DNA of 5,842 nt from CAYGVT01 sp964353355 (GTDB taxonomy: Archaea > Thermoplasmatota > DTKX01 > GCA-020343715). Positions 1 to 5,047 of this stretch are shown piece after piece. The stretch's first letter is position 1. The number at the start of each line of letters is the position of its first letter. The notes below the pieces were generated by a model, which saw only the letters and a program-made list of their open reading frames with translations, searched no databases and was not told the DNA's origin. The position numbers and the translations under genes were made by a program. The stretch is taken from NCBI GenBank assembly GCA_964353355.1, contig CAYGVT010000123.1, positions 1-5,842 of the forward strand, given 5' to 3'.

Positions 1-197
1 TCCAACAAACCCGAGAATAGAAGGGTACTTGAACCTCCGCGCGCATTGGCAAGCAAGGGCAGGGCGCAACATTTCCGGCGGAGGGCGAACCGATCCACCT
101 CGGGTGGAAGTGAGGGGGAGATCCGCTGACGCAGGGGACCCTCTCGAGTGGGACCGGTCCGGTGCGCGCCCTGCGATGGTCATCGGAGGGGCATTAG

Positions 198-704
198 ATG
201 AGAAATGCATGGTCCAAGCCACCGTTCAAGCTGATGTCCTTCCTGATGCCCCTGATAGTCATCTCGATGGGCTTTGGCATGAGCGCTGTGCTCCATGAAT
301 TCTCGATGCTCCTGCTTGTCGCAATCGCTATCCTTGTGACAGAGTACCTGGCCATCTCCATGGTGATGAGGAAGCGGATGAAGGACACCTGGGACTCGGA
401 GCGGAGGCTCTACACGAACGACGTCGTGGACGCCACGAACACCCTCGTGGAGGCCCTCCGGAAGGCCGGATACGACCCCATCAAGAAGGAACGGAAGACC
501 AACCGCGGCTGGATGACCTACGACGTCGGGAAGGGGCTCAACGTCACGCTCATCCCGACCGACCGGGGCGTCGTGGGCTGCGTCGGGCCCGTAACGGACG
601 CCAGCCGAAGGGATGTCACGGCCATCGAGGGGCTGATAGATGCGGTGCTCGCACAGCCCATCAAGCCCCGCCATGAGCCGGGCGAAGGACCCTTGGACGG
701 GTGA
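198..704 (+). CDS. Two-helix membrane protein, family not recognised (paralogue 1 of 2)
   Basis: This 168-residue protein has two hydrophobic helices at about residues 13-31 and 36-57 joined by a very short turn, followed by a charged, probably cytosolic domain (about 58-155) and a Pro/Gly-rich tail. There is no cleavable signal peptide, and I recognise no enzyme motif. The ATG start is supported by GGAGG at 185-189, eight bases upstream. The next gene encodes a paralogue: both have a Trp just after helix 2 (W65 here), a Tyr-Asp/Glu-(Val/Leu)-Gly-(Lys/Arg)-Gly-Leu stretch (108-114 here), and a Pro-Val-x-Asp-x-(Ser/Thr)-Arg-Arg-Asp-Val motif (131-140 here). The paralogy and predicted topology are read directly from the sequence. 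The function is unknown. A membrane-anchored small domain that senses or binds something is only a guess. Confidence 0.8.
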   Translation: MRNAWSKPPFKLMSFLMPLIVISMGFGMSAVLHEFSMLLLVAIAILVTEYLAISMVMRKRMKDTWDSERRLYTNDVVDATNTLVEALRKAGYDPIKKERKTNRGWMTYDVGKGLNVTLIPTDRGVVGCVGPVTDASRRDVTAIEGLIDAVLAQPIKPRHEPGEGPLDG

Positions 705-787
705 GCGGCGATGTCAGGACGTCGGGTCATCATCCATGGTATCCCTCCGGACCTCCTTGCCGGGGCTGCCCCGTGGCATGCCCGGTC

Positions 788-793
788 GAGGTG
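788..793 (+). promoter_or_regulatory. Ribosome binding site deciding a TTG start
   Basis: GAGGTG is complementary to the usual archaeal 16S 3' end (CACCUC) and lies six bases before TTG 800. It argues against the GTG at 701, which would give a longer protein overlapping the upstream stop codon. Its position inside the longer reading frame is why the start remains a choice rather than a certainty. Confidence 0.5.
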
Positions 794-799
794 GTGCGA

Positions 800-1279
800 T
801 TGAAGGACGCGTGGGAGGGGCAGGTGAGGCGCGTCTTCCTCATCGCGAACCTTTTGACCCCCCTCGCCCTCGTTCCCATGCTGCCCTTCTTGAGCCCGAG
901 CCACTGGAAGCTGACCACAACGGCCGTGGTCCTCGGCGCCATCTACCTCGCGATCTTCGCCGTGATACTGCTGGCCCGTCGCCAGTTCATGCAGAAATGG
1001 TACTCTGACAACCGGTTCGTCGACGGTCCCTTCGAGGTGGCGCGGCCCCGCCTGGAGGCGGCGTTCGACTCCGCGGGACTGGCCCACAGGGCGGTGGCGA
1101 CCGACGACCCACAGATAAGGGTCAAGTACGAGCTCGGGCGGGGCCTCGGCGCCGAGCTGTTCATGGGCAAGCGCAACGAGAAGTGCGTCATCTACGTGTG
1201 GCCGGTGAACGACCGGACGCGCAGGGACGTCGAGGCGCTCAAGCGGAGCGTAGACGCCGCGTTCCCACCGGCCAGGTGA
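800..1279 (+). CDS. Two-helix membrane protein, family not recognised (paralogue 2 of 2)
   Basis: With a TTG start at 800 this protein has 159 residues. Hydrophobic helices lie at about 12-32 and 39-59, followed by a soluble domain that aligns with that of the preceding gene (W67, Tyr-Glu-Leu-Gly-Arg-Gly-Leu at 110-116, Pro-Val-Asn-Asp-Arg-Thr-Arg-Arg-Asp-Val at 135-144). The frame is open back to a GTG at 701 that overlaps the upstream stop, and GTGs at 791 and 794 are also possible. I prefer TTG 800 because GAGGTG at 788-793 sits six bases before it, because its N-terminus (Lys-Asp-Ala-Trp) matches the paralogue's Asn-Ala-Trp start, and because the extra residues encoded by 701-799 are Pro/Cys-rich and have no counterpart. 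It is probably co-transcribed with paralogue 1. The function is unknown. Confidence 0.75.
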   Translation: MKDAWEGQVRRVFLIANLLTPLALVPMLPFLSPSHWKLTTTAVVLGAIYLAIFAVILLARRQFMQKWYSDNRFVDGPFEVARPRLEAAFDSAGLAHRAVATDDPQIRVKYELGRGLGAELFMGKRNEKCVIYVWPVNDRTRRDVEALKRSVDAAFPPAR

Positions 1280-1397
1280 ACTTGGGCTGAAGACTGGAAA
1301 AGCGGAGCAGGAACAGGGGAAGGCAACTCATTCGGCCAATCCATGGGAAAAGTACTACGTTCCGACCTGGCCGGGCCCGGAGGATGGACACCACTCG

Positions 1398-1469
1398 GGT
1401 TCACGATCCGGTTGATGAACCGGTTGATGATTCGGTTTACGATCCGGTTGATGAACGGGTTTACGATTA
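1398..1469 (+). repeat. 12-bp tandem repeat, six imperfect units
   Basis: Six consecutive 12-base units start at 1398, 1410, 1422, 1434, 1446 and 1458, and each begins with GGTT. The units are GGTTCACGATCC, GGTTGATGAACC, GGTTGATGATTC, GGTTTACGATCC, GGTTGATGAACG and GGTTTACGATTA. A decayed seventh unit may follow at 1470. There are two subtypes (with TTYACGAT or TTGATGA cores). Where units 2 and 3 meet, the sequence forms the palindrome AACCGGTT (1418-1425). It could be a minisatellite, a cluster of protein-binding sites, or an iteron-like element. Nothing in the window identifies a cognate binding protein. Confidence 0.85.
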
Positions 1470-1508
1470 GGTCACTGGCCGAAGTCCCCAACGAGAACAG
1501 GCGATTTC

Positions 1509-1523
1509 ATTTATCGGTCGATA
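1509..1523 (+). promoter_or_regulatory. Probable promoter with overlapping near-palindrome before the HEPN/MNT pair
   Basis: ATTTATC at 1509-1515 resembles an archaeal TATA box in otherwise GC-rich DNA and would place transcription start near 1537-1540, giving a leader of about 65 bases. It overlaps an inverted repeat with arms TATCG (1512-1516) and CGATA (1519-1523) separated by GT. A repressor bound there would block TBP access, which is a common arrangement for self-regulated toxin-antitoxin operons. The sequence elements are seen; the promoter and operator roles are inferred. Confidence 0.35.
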
Positions 1524-1603
1524 GGACCTCGTGACCGCCCGAATGACCATGCACGCGCCCTTACCGATGGGGAGGGACGCGTCACACCGATCGGGACCAG
1601 GGG

Positions 1604-2050
1604 ATGGACATGAACCGCTCCGCGGACTGGATGGCGCAATCGAGGCATACGCTCCAGGCCGCAAGGCATCTCGTTGAGGGGGGTTACCACGACGGGGCAT
1701 GCTTCCAGAGCCAGCAGGCCGCCGAGTTCGCGACCAGGAGCCTCTACGATTCCCTCATCCTCGAGGGGACCGGCCACTCGCTCACGCACCTCCTCGGAGG
1801 CCTCCGGGGGGAGGTCAAGGTCCCGCAATCGGTCCTCAGGGTGGCCAATCGGCTCGACAGGCACTACATCCAGACGCGGTACCCGAACGGCTTCGACATC
1901 GGGGCCCCGAAGGACTACTACTCCGAGGAGGACGCCAAGGAGGCCATCGCGGAGGCGGAGGCCATCATCGCCTTCTGTGAGGCGAAGATGGCTGGACAGG
2001 GACAGGGCGGTGGCGGAGCTAAGGCCGTGCGCGGCGCGCATCGTCGCTGA
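1604..2050 (+). CDS. HEPN-domain protein, probable toxin of a HEPN/MNT pair
   Basis: The 148-residue protein matches the pattern of the PF05168 (COG2250-like) HEPN domain. It has an N-terminal Asp-Trp and amphipathic helix (8-25), the Gly-x-Tyr...Ala-x-x-Gln-x-x-Gln-Gln-Ala-Ala-Glu stretch (27-41), His-Ser-Leu-x-His-Leu-Leu (58-64), and the hallmark Leu-Asp-x-His-Tyr-Ile-x-x-Arg-Tyr-Pro-Asn (84-95). A last helix (109-128) is followed by a Gly-rich tail. HEPN proteins of such pairs are often RNases neutralised by the partner MNT nucleotidyltransferase. I cannot find the usual catalytic Arg-x4-6-His here: near the hallmark, R79 is seven and R83 only three residues from H87. It may therefore use other residues, or may help the partner bind substrate. 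ATG 1610 is an alternative start with AGGGG (1599-1603) well spaced before it. The 3' end overlaps the MNT gene. Confidence 0.88.
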   Translation: MDMNRSADWMAQSRHTLQAARHLVEGGYHDGACFQSQQAAEFATRSLYDSLILEGTGHSLTHLLGGLRGEVKVPQSVLRVANRLDRHYIQTRYPNGFDIGAPKDYYSEEDAKEAIAEAEAIIAFCEAKMAGQGQGGGGAKAVRGAHRR

Positions 2051-2327
2051 GCGCCCGGACGTCAGGCGAGTCCTGTTGTCCGGCTCGCTCGCGCGTGGCG
2101 ACCACGGCCCGAGGAGCGATGCCGACGTCATCGTCGTCCTGAGGCGGAGCGACGAGGCCAGATGGTTCGACCGCATCCCTGCGCTCATCGATTACTTCCT
2201 GGCAGCGCACGTGCCGGTGGACATCCTGCCCTACACCGAGCAGGAGCTGGAGCGGATGGTCCGCTCGGGGAACATGTTCGTCAGGCGCGCGCTCGCGGAG
2301 GGCGTCGTACTCGCCGAGGCCGAGTGA
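1977..2327 (+). CDS. MNT-type minimal nucleotidyltransferase, probable antitoxin
   Basis: The 116-residue protein belongs to the DNA polymerase beta-like minimal nucleotidyltransferases. The signature Gly-Ser-x10-Asp-x-Asp is complete (G36, S37, D48, D50), inside a Leu-Leu-Ser-Gly-Ser-Leu-Ala-Arg-Gly-Asp core. A third acidic residue is expected on the next strand and is probably D82 (Pro-Val-Asp-Ile-Leu). In characterised HEPN/MNT pairs the MNT protein transfers AMP to the HEPN toxin and silences it; assigning that role here is inference from the neighbour. The gene overlaps the HEPN gene by 74 bases in another frame, so the two are surely co-expressed. The start is uncertain. GTG 1977 is used, but GTG 2010 is also possible and would still keep the whole catalytic core; neither has a good ribosome binding site. 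The frame is open much further upstream, but that part is the shadow of the HEPN gene. Confidence 0.88.
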   Translation: MRRRWLDRDRAVAELRPCAARIVAERPDVRRVLLSGSLARGDHGPRSDADVIVVLRRSDEARWFDRIPALIDYFLAAHVPVDILPYTEQELERMVRSGNMFVRRALAEGVVLAEAE

Positions 2328-2371
2328 CGATGGCGTCACGCGGCGGTCCCATTGAATACATCGTCATGGAG

Positions 2372-2376
2372 GGAGG
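2372..2376 (+). promoter_or_regulatory. Strong ribosome binding site of the four-helix membrane protein gene
   Basis: GGAGG sits six bases before the ATG at 2383 and fixes that start against another ATG at 2366 that is in a different frame. An AT-richer stretch at 2351-2360 could be a TATA element, but its spacing would put transcription start almost on the ATG, so I do not call a promoter. Confidence 0.6.
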
Positions 2377-2382
2377 AAGAGG

Positions 2383-2880
2383 ATGTCACCGGATGCAGAG
2401 GGCATGCCCGGGTGCGGGCCTGAGGCCAAGAGGACAGGCCACAGGCCGGTCCCGCCGATGTGGATGGGGGTCGCCTCCGCCGTCATCGCGGTGGGGTGGT
2501 TCGTCGCCCTCATCGTGTGGTGGGCGTTCCTGGCGGGCGACTTCGGGACGAACGAGCGCATCGCCGTCGCGCTCATGTCCGCCCTCGTCATGGCCGCCGC
2601 CCAGGGCGCGATGTGGATGCCGTGGGCGATGCGCAACCGCACCGAGGCCGACAGGCTACTCATGTCCGACCGAGGATTCCTCGCGCGCACCGTCGGCACG
2701 GGCGCGCTCCTCTTCGGCCTGCTCGGGGCCATCATCTACTGGCTCTGGTACATGGCGGACGAGTACACCGGGTGCCAGAGCCTCGTGGTCATCATCGTCA
2801 TCCTCATCGCCTTCGTCGGCATCATGGCCGGCGTCTGGGCGCCGTGGGGCATGAAGCAGGCAAGGAGGAAGGCACCCTGA
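2383..2880 (+). CDS. Four-helix membrane protein with internal duplication, function unknown
   Basis: The 165-residue protein has a polar N-terminus (1-25) and four hydrophobic helices at about 27-51, 59-80, 103-124 and 133-154, ending in a basic Lys-Gln-Ala-Arg-Arg-Lys tail. The two halves are related: residues 29-86 align without gaps to 103-160 at an offset of 74. Matching pairs are V30/V104, G38/G112, I44/I118, W46/W120, A51/A125, D53/E127, F54/Y128, W78/W152, P80/P154, W81/W155 and M83/M157. Each copy is a helix pair ending in Trp-x-Pro-Trp-x-Met. The charged linker between copies is about 84-102. I recognise no transporter or enzyme family. Duplicated two-helix units often build small channels, transporters or holin-like proteins, but nothing here selects among these. 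It lies 55 bases after the MNT stop and 22 before the methyltransferase. Confidence 0.8.
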   Translation: MSPDAEGMPGCGPEAKRTGHRPVPPMWMGVASAVIAVGWFVALIVWWAFLAGDFGTNERIAVALMSALVMAAAQGAMWMPWAMRNRTEADRLLMSDRGFLARTVGTGALLFGLLGAIIYWLWYMADEYTGCQSLVVIIVILIAFVGIMAGVWAPWGMKQARRKAP

Positions 2881-2902
2881 GGCACCACCGAGAGGGACAC
2901 GC

Positions 2903-3520
2903 GTGAGCTTCGAGAACCCGAGCGGCATCGAGCGCATCTCCGAGGAGATGCTCACGTACCGCCTCCTCAAGCGCTACTACCGCAACCAGGTCCGGCGGCT
3001 CGCCCTCGAGGGCGACGAGACCGCCCTGGACCTGGGCTGCGGAGGCGGGCCCGCCACGCGCCAACTTGCGGCAGCGCTTCCGGACGGCCGCGTCATCGCC
3101 CTGGACACCTCCAGCTACTGGCTTACGAAGGCCAGGAGGCGGCTGGGCTCCCTTCCGAACGTGGTGTTCGTCCAGGACGACATCCGGCGCGCCGCCGTCC
3201 CGGACGGCTCGCTCGACCTTGTGTTCATCCACTGGGTCCTCCACGACATCCCCGCGGCGGACCAGGGACCGATCGTCCGGGCCCTGGCCGCCAAGCTGAG
3301 GCCGGGCGGGCGTCTGTACATCCTGGAGCCGGTCAAGGCCAAGCACGGCATGCCCTCGGACGAGATACTGAGGCTCATGGACGCGGCGGGGCTTCGCATG
3401 GTCGACTCCCACCGCAGCAAGAAGCTCACCTTCAGCGCCACGTTCGTGAGGGACCCGGAGGGCACCGAGGTGCCCGAGCTCGAGGAGGAGCCCGACGGGG
3501 AAATCACAGTTAGTATTTAA
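2903..3520 (+). CDS. Class I SAM-dependent methyltransferase
   Basis: The 205-residue protein has a Rossmann-type methyltransferase fold. Motif I is Leu-Asp-Leu-Gly-Cys-Gly-Gly-Gly-Pro (42-50), binding S-adenosylmethionine. The acidic residue after the second strand is D68 (Ala-Leu-Asp-Thr-Ser). Gln-Asp-Asp-Ile at 91-94 corresponds to the adenine-contacting region, the motif IV region is Asp-Leu-Val-Phe-Ile-His-Trp-Val-Leu-His-Asp (105-115), and Leu-Arg-Pro-Gly-Gly-Arg-Leu (132-138) follows. The layout resembles UbiE/type-11 methyltransferases acting on small molecules. The C-terminus is acidic (Glu/Asp-rich from about 185). The substrate cannot be read from the sequence. GTG 2903 is the start, with a weak GAGGGA (2891-2896) upstream; the gene follows the membrane protein by 22 bases and is probably in the same transcript. 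Its last bases form the likely TATA box of the next gene. Confidence 0.9.
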   Translation: MSFENPSGIERISEEMLTYRLLKRYYRNQVRRLALEGDETALDLGCGGGPATRQLAAALPDGRVIALDTSSYWLTKARRRLGSLPNVVFVQDDIRRAAVPDGSLDLVFIHWVLHDIPAADQGPIVRALAAKLRPGGRLYILEPVKAKHGMPSDEILRLMDAAGLRMVDSHRSKKLTFSATFVRDPEGTEVPELEEEPDGEITVSI

Positions 3521-3521
3521 A
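3514..3521 (+). promoter_or_regulatory. TATA box for the ATPase/TOPRIM-like pair
   Basis: TATTTAAA is a good archaeal TATA box and includes the TAA stop of the methyltransferase gene. The expected transcription start, about 25 bases on, is near 3540-3545. That gives a leader of roughly 20 bases with AGGAGG at 3550-3555, seven bases before ATG 3563. A second AT-rich hexamer at 3533-3538 is less well placed. The pair therefore probably has its own transcript. Confidence 0.55.
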
Positions 3522-3562
3522 CCCCCCGGGCATTTAACATCCGTCGTACAGGAGGCAAGGCG

Positions 3563-4549
3563 ATGATAACGCGGCTCTCGATCAGGAACTTCAAATCGAT
3601 AAAGAGCCTCGACCTTGACTGCAGGCGCGTCAATGTCTTCATCGGCGAGCCGAACGCAGGGAAATCCAACGTCCTGGAGAGCCTTGGGCTTCTGTCCTTC
3701 ACCGCCCACGGGAATCCGGAGACATTCGACAAATTCGTCAGACAAGAGCACATAGGCAACCTGTTCTACGATGACCTCATCGAGCAACCCCTGACGATCT
3801 TCGGAAGGAGACAGGACGGGGCGAAGGATTCGTCGTTCGGCCTGACGTTGGAATTCTCCCACGATGAATTCATAGCGAAGATCGAACCGGGCAATTACAC
3901 AAGCCCTGCATTCACATCGAATTTCCAGGACATATATCAGATGAACAATTGGGGAGAGTTCTCGTTCGTCAGGTTCTACAGGTACGTAGAGATGGATTCA
4001 TTCCCCGCCCTCCAAGCCGACCACCTACTGCCGCCCAACGGGGCCAACCTGTTCTCCCTCATCAAGGCCAGGAAGGAGATGCGCCAGTACGTCGCCGACC
4101 TGTTCGGGAGCTTCGGGTTCCGACCGATGCTGAAGGTCCATGACCACAAAATCGAGATGGCCAAGGACCTGGGCGAGCTGCTGTACTCGTACCCATATGT
4201 GACCATCTCGGACACGCTGCGCAGGATGATCTTCTACACGGCCGCCATCAAGTCCAGCAAGGAATCGACCCTCGTCTTCGAGGAGCCCGAATCCAACTCG
4301 TTCCCGTTCTACACGAAGGACCTGGCAGAGAGGATAGGTCGGGACACCGGCAAGAACCAGTACTTCATCTCGACGCACAACCCCTACTTCCTGGAGCCAC
4401 TGGTGGAGAAGACGCCCGAGAAGGACCTCGCCGTGTTCCTCACCCATTTCAAGGACTACGAGACCCACGCCAGGTGCCTCAGCGGCGACGAGATATCCGA
4501 GCTGCTGGAGATGGACCCGTTCCTCAACCTCGACCGGTACGTGCGCTGA
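3563..4549 (+). CDS. AAA/ABC-type ATPase of the OLD/RecF-like group
   Basis: The 328-residue protein opens with the typical Ile-Arg-Asn-Phe-Lys-Ser-Ile (7-13). It carries Walker A Gly-Glu-Pro-Asn-Ala-Gly-Lys-Ser (28-35), a signature-like Ser-Asp-Thr-Leu-Arg (216-220), Walker B Leu-Val-Phe-Glu-Glu-Pro-Glu (237-243) and the H-loop Ser-Thr-His-Asn-Pro (270-274). This order is that of AAA_15/AAA_21 ATPases such as OLD and RecF, which dimerise around ATP and couple to DNA binding or cleavage. OLD nucleases are usually 500-600 residues with a fused C-terminal TOPRIM domain; this protein stops after the ATPase, and the next gene encodes a small TOPRIM-like protein, suggesting a split version. It has a strong ribosome binding site and its own TATA box. 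Its first half is clearly poorer in GC than the gene before it. A defence role is inferred, not shown. Confidence 0.9.
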   Translation: MITRLSIRNFKSIKSLDLDCRRVNVFIGEPNAGKSNVLESLGLLSFTAHGNPETFDKFVRQEHIGNLFYDDLIEQPLTIFGRRQDGAKDSSFGLTLEFSHDEFIAKIEPGNYTSPAFTSNFQDIYQMNNWGEFSFVRFYRYVEMDSFPALQADHLLPPNGANLFSLIKARKEMRQYVADLFGSFGFRPMLKVHDHKIEMAKDLGELLYSYPYVTISDTLRRMIFYTAAIKSSKESTLVFEEPESNSFPFYTKDLAERIGRDTGKNQYFISTHNPYFLEPLVEKTPEKDLAVFLTHFKDYETHARCLSGDEISELLEMDPFLNLDRYVR

Positions 4550-4561
4550 GGGGGTCCAGCA

Positions 4562-5014
4562 GTGGAGATATGCGTCGAGTGCAAGCCCGATGCCATCCTG
4601 GTCGAGAGCCTGGGCTTCAAGGACCCCGTTCACATGAAGGGGAATGCGAAGGTCACCAAGTACGTCTGCGAGCACGACGGCATGACCGGTCTTCAGGACG
4701 AGGAACCATTCTCACGCCCACCCAGGTTGCTTGCCAGGTTCAAGGAGAGGTTGCGGGAGCACGATGTCATCCTCATGGAATGGGAGGGTCGCCGCATCAT
4801 CATCCTCTGCCCCCGCCTTGAGGAATGGGTCCTCAAGACCGCGCGAACCGAGGGCATCGACCCTGAGGAGAGGAGATTCAACCTCTACCGTGACCCGGAG
4901 AGGTTGAAGGACGTCATCAACCTTCGATTGGATAATTTCAAGAGGCTGTCCAGTGCTCTGGTGGACTCTCCGCGGATGAGGCTGCTCCAGACATGGTTGG
5001 CAGGCAAGGACTAG
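4562..5014 (+). CDS. Small TOPRIM-like partner of the ATPase (tentative)
   Basis: The 150-residue protein starts with GTG 4562, 12 bases after the ATPase stop, with GAGGGGG (4547-4553) eight bases before it, so the two are translated as a unit. The N-terminus reads as a hydrophobic strand ending in Glu then Asp (Ile-Cys-Val-Glu-Cys-Lys-Pro-Asp, 3-10). A Lys-Gly-Asn-Ala-Lys loop (26-30) follows, then a second short strand ending in Asp-Glu-Glu (46-48). This spacing recalls the hydrophobic-Glu and Asp-x-Asp motifs of TOPRIM nuclease domains, with Glu in the last position. A third strand ends in Leu-Cys-Pro-Arg-Leu-Glu-Glu-Trp (82-89), and the C-terminal half is helical and charged. The TOPRIM reading is an inference from short motifs. 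The tight link to an OLD-type ATPase is the stronger clue that the products work as one complex. Confidence 0.75.
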   Translation: MEICVECKPDAILVESLGFKDPVHMKGNAKVTKYVCEHDGMTGLQDEEPFSRPPRLLARFKERLREHDVILMEWEGRRIIILCPRLEEWVLKTARTEGIDPEERRFNLYRDPERLKDVINLRLDNFKRLSSALVDSPRMRLLQTWLAGKD

Positions 5015-5047
5015 ATCCGATGCCTCGTCAGGAAGTCAAGGCGTCCT

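Larger units (their letters stand above)
1280..1603 (+). other. 324-base gap between the paralogue pair and the HEPN gene
   Basis: No supportable gene lies here. The gap holds an unremarkable 118-base lead-in, a 12-bp tandem repeat array (1398-1469), a TATA-like element with a near-palindrome (about 1509-1523), and a perfect eight-base palindrome CCGATCGG at 1587-1594 just before the HEPN start. An open frame at 1343-1534 runs through the repeats but has no ribosome binding site, and its repetitive peptide follows simply from a repeat unit divisible by three. I see no T-rich terminator after the paralogue pair. Confidence 0.6.

Noticed and set aside
94..108. Hairpin TCCACC-TCG-GGTGGA
   Set aside because: A six-base-pair stem in GC-rich DNA is expected by chance, and no T-run or nearby gene end makes it a terminator.
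151..160. Perfect palindrome GGACCGGTCC upstream of the first gene
   Set aside because: Single occurrence with no TATA-like element beside it, so there is not enough to call an operator.
29..298. Open frame of 89 codons at the left edge
   Set aside because: It has no ribosome binding site, overlaps the better-supported gene at 198 by 100 bases, and encodes an Arg/Gly-rich peptide without any family resemblance.
1398..1469. CRISPR array reading of the tandem repeats
   Set aside because: The units are 12 bases with no spacers between them, so this is a simple tandem repeat.
1343..1534. Open frame encoding a four-residue repeat peptide
   Set aside because: A 12-bp DNA repeat keeps any frame open and repetitive. 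There is no ribosome binding site, and the opposite strand (1192-1491) shows the same effect.
1674..1976. Upstream extension of the MNT reading frame
   Set aside because: It lies wholly inside the HEPN gene and encodes a Ser/Arg/Pro-rich peptide typical of a shifted frame. MNT proteins begin only about 30 residues before the Gly-Ser motif.
2822..3862. 346-codon open frame on the minus strand
   Set aside because: It mirrors the methyltransferase and runs through the promoter and start of the ATPase gene. It has no recognisable domain and results from GC-rich codon structure.
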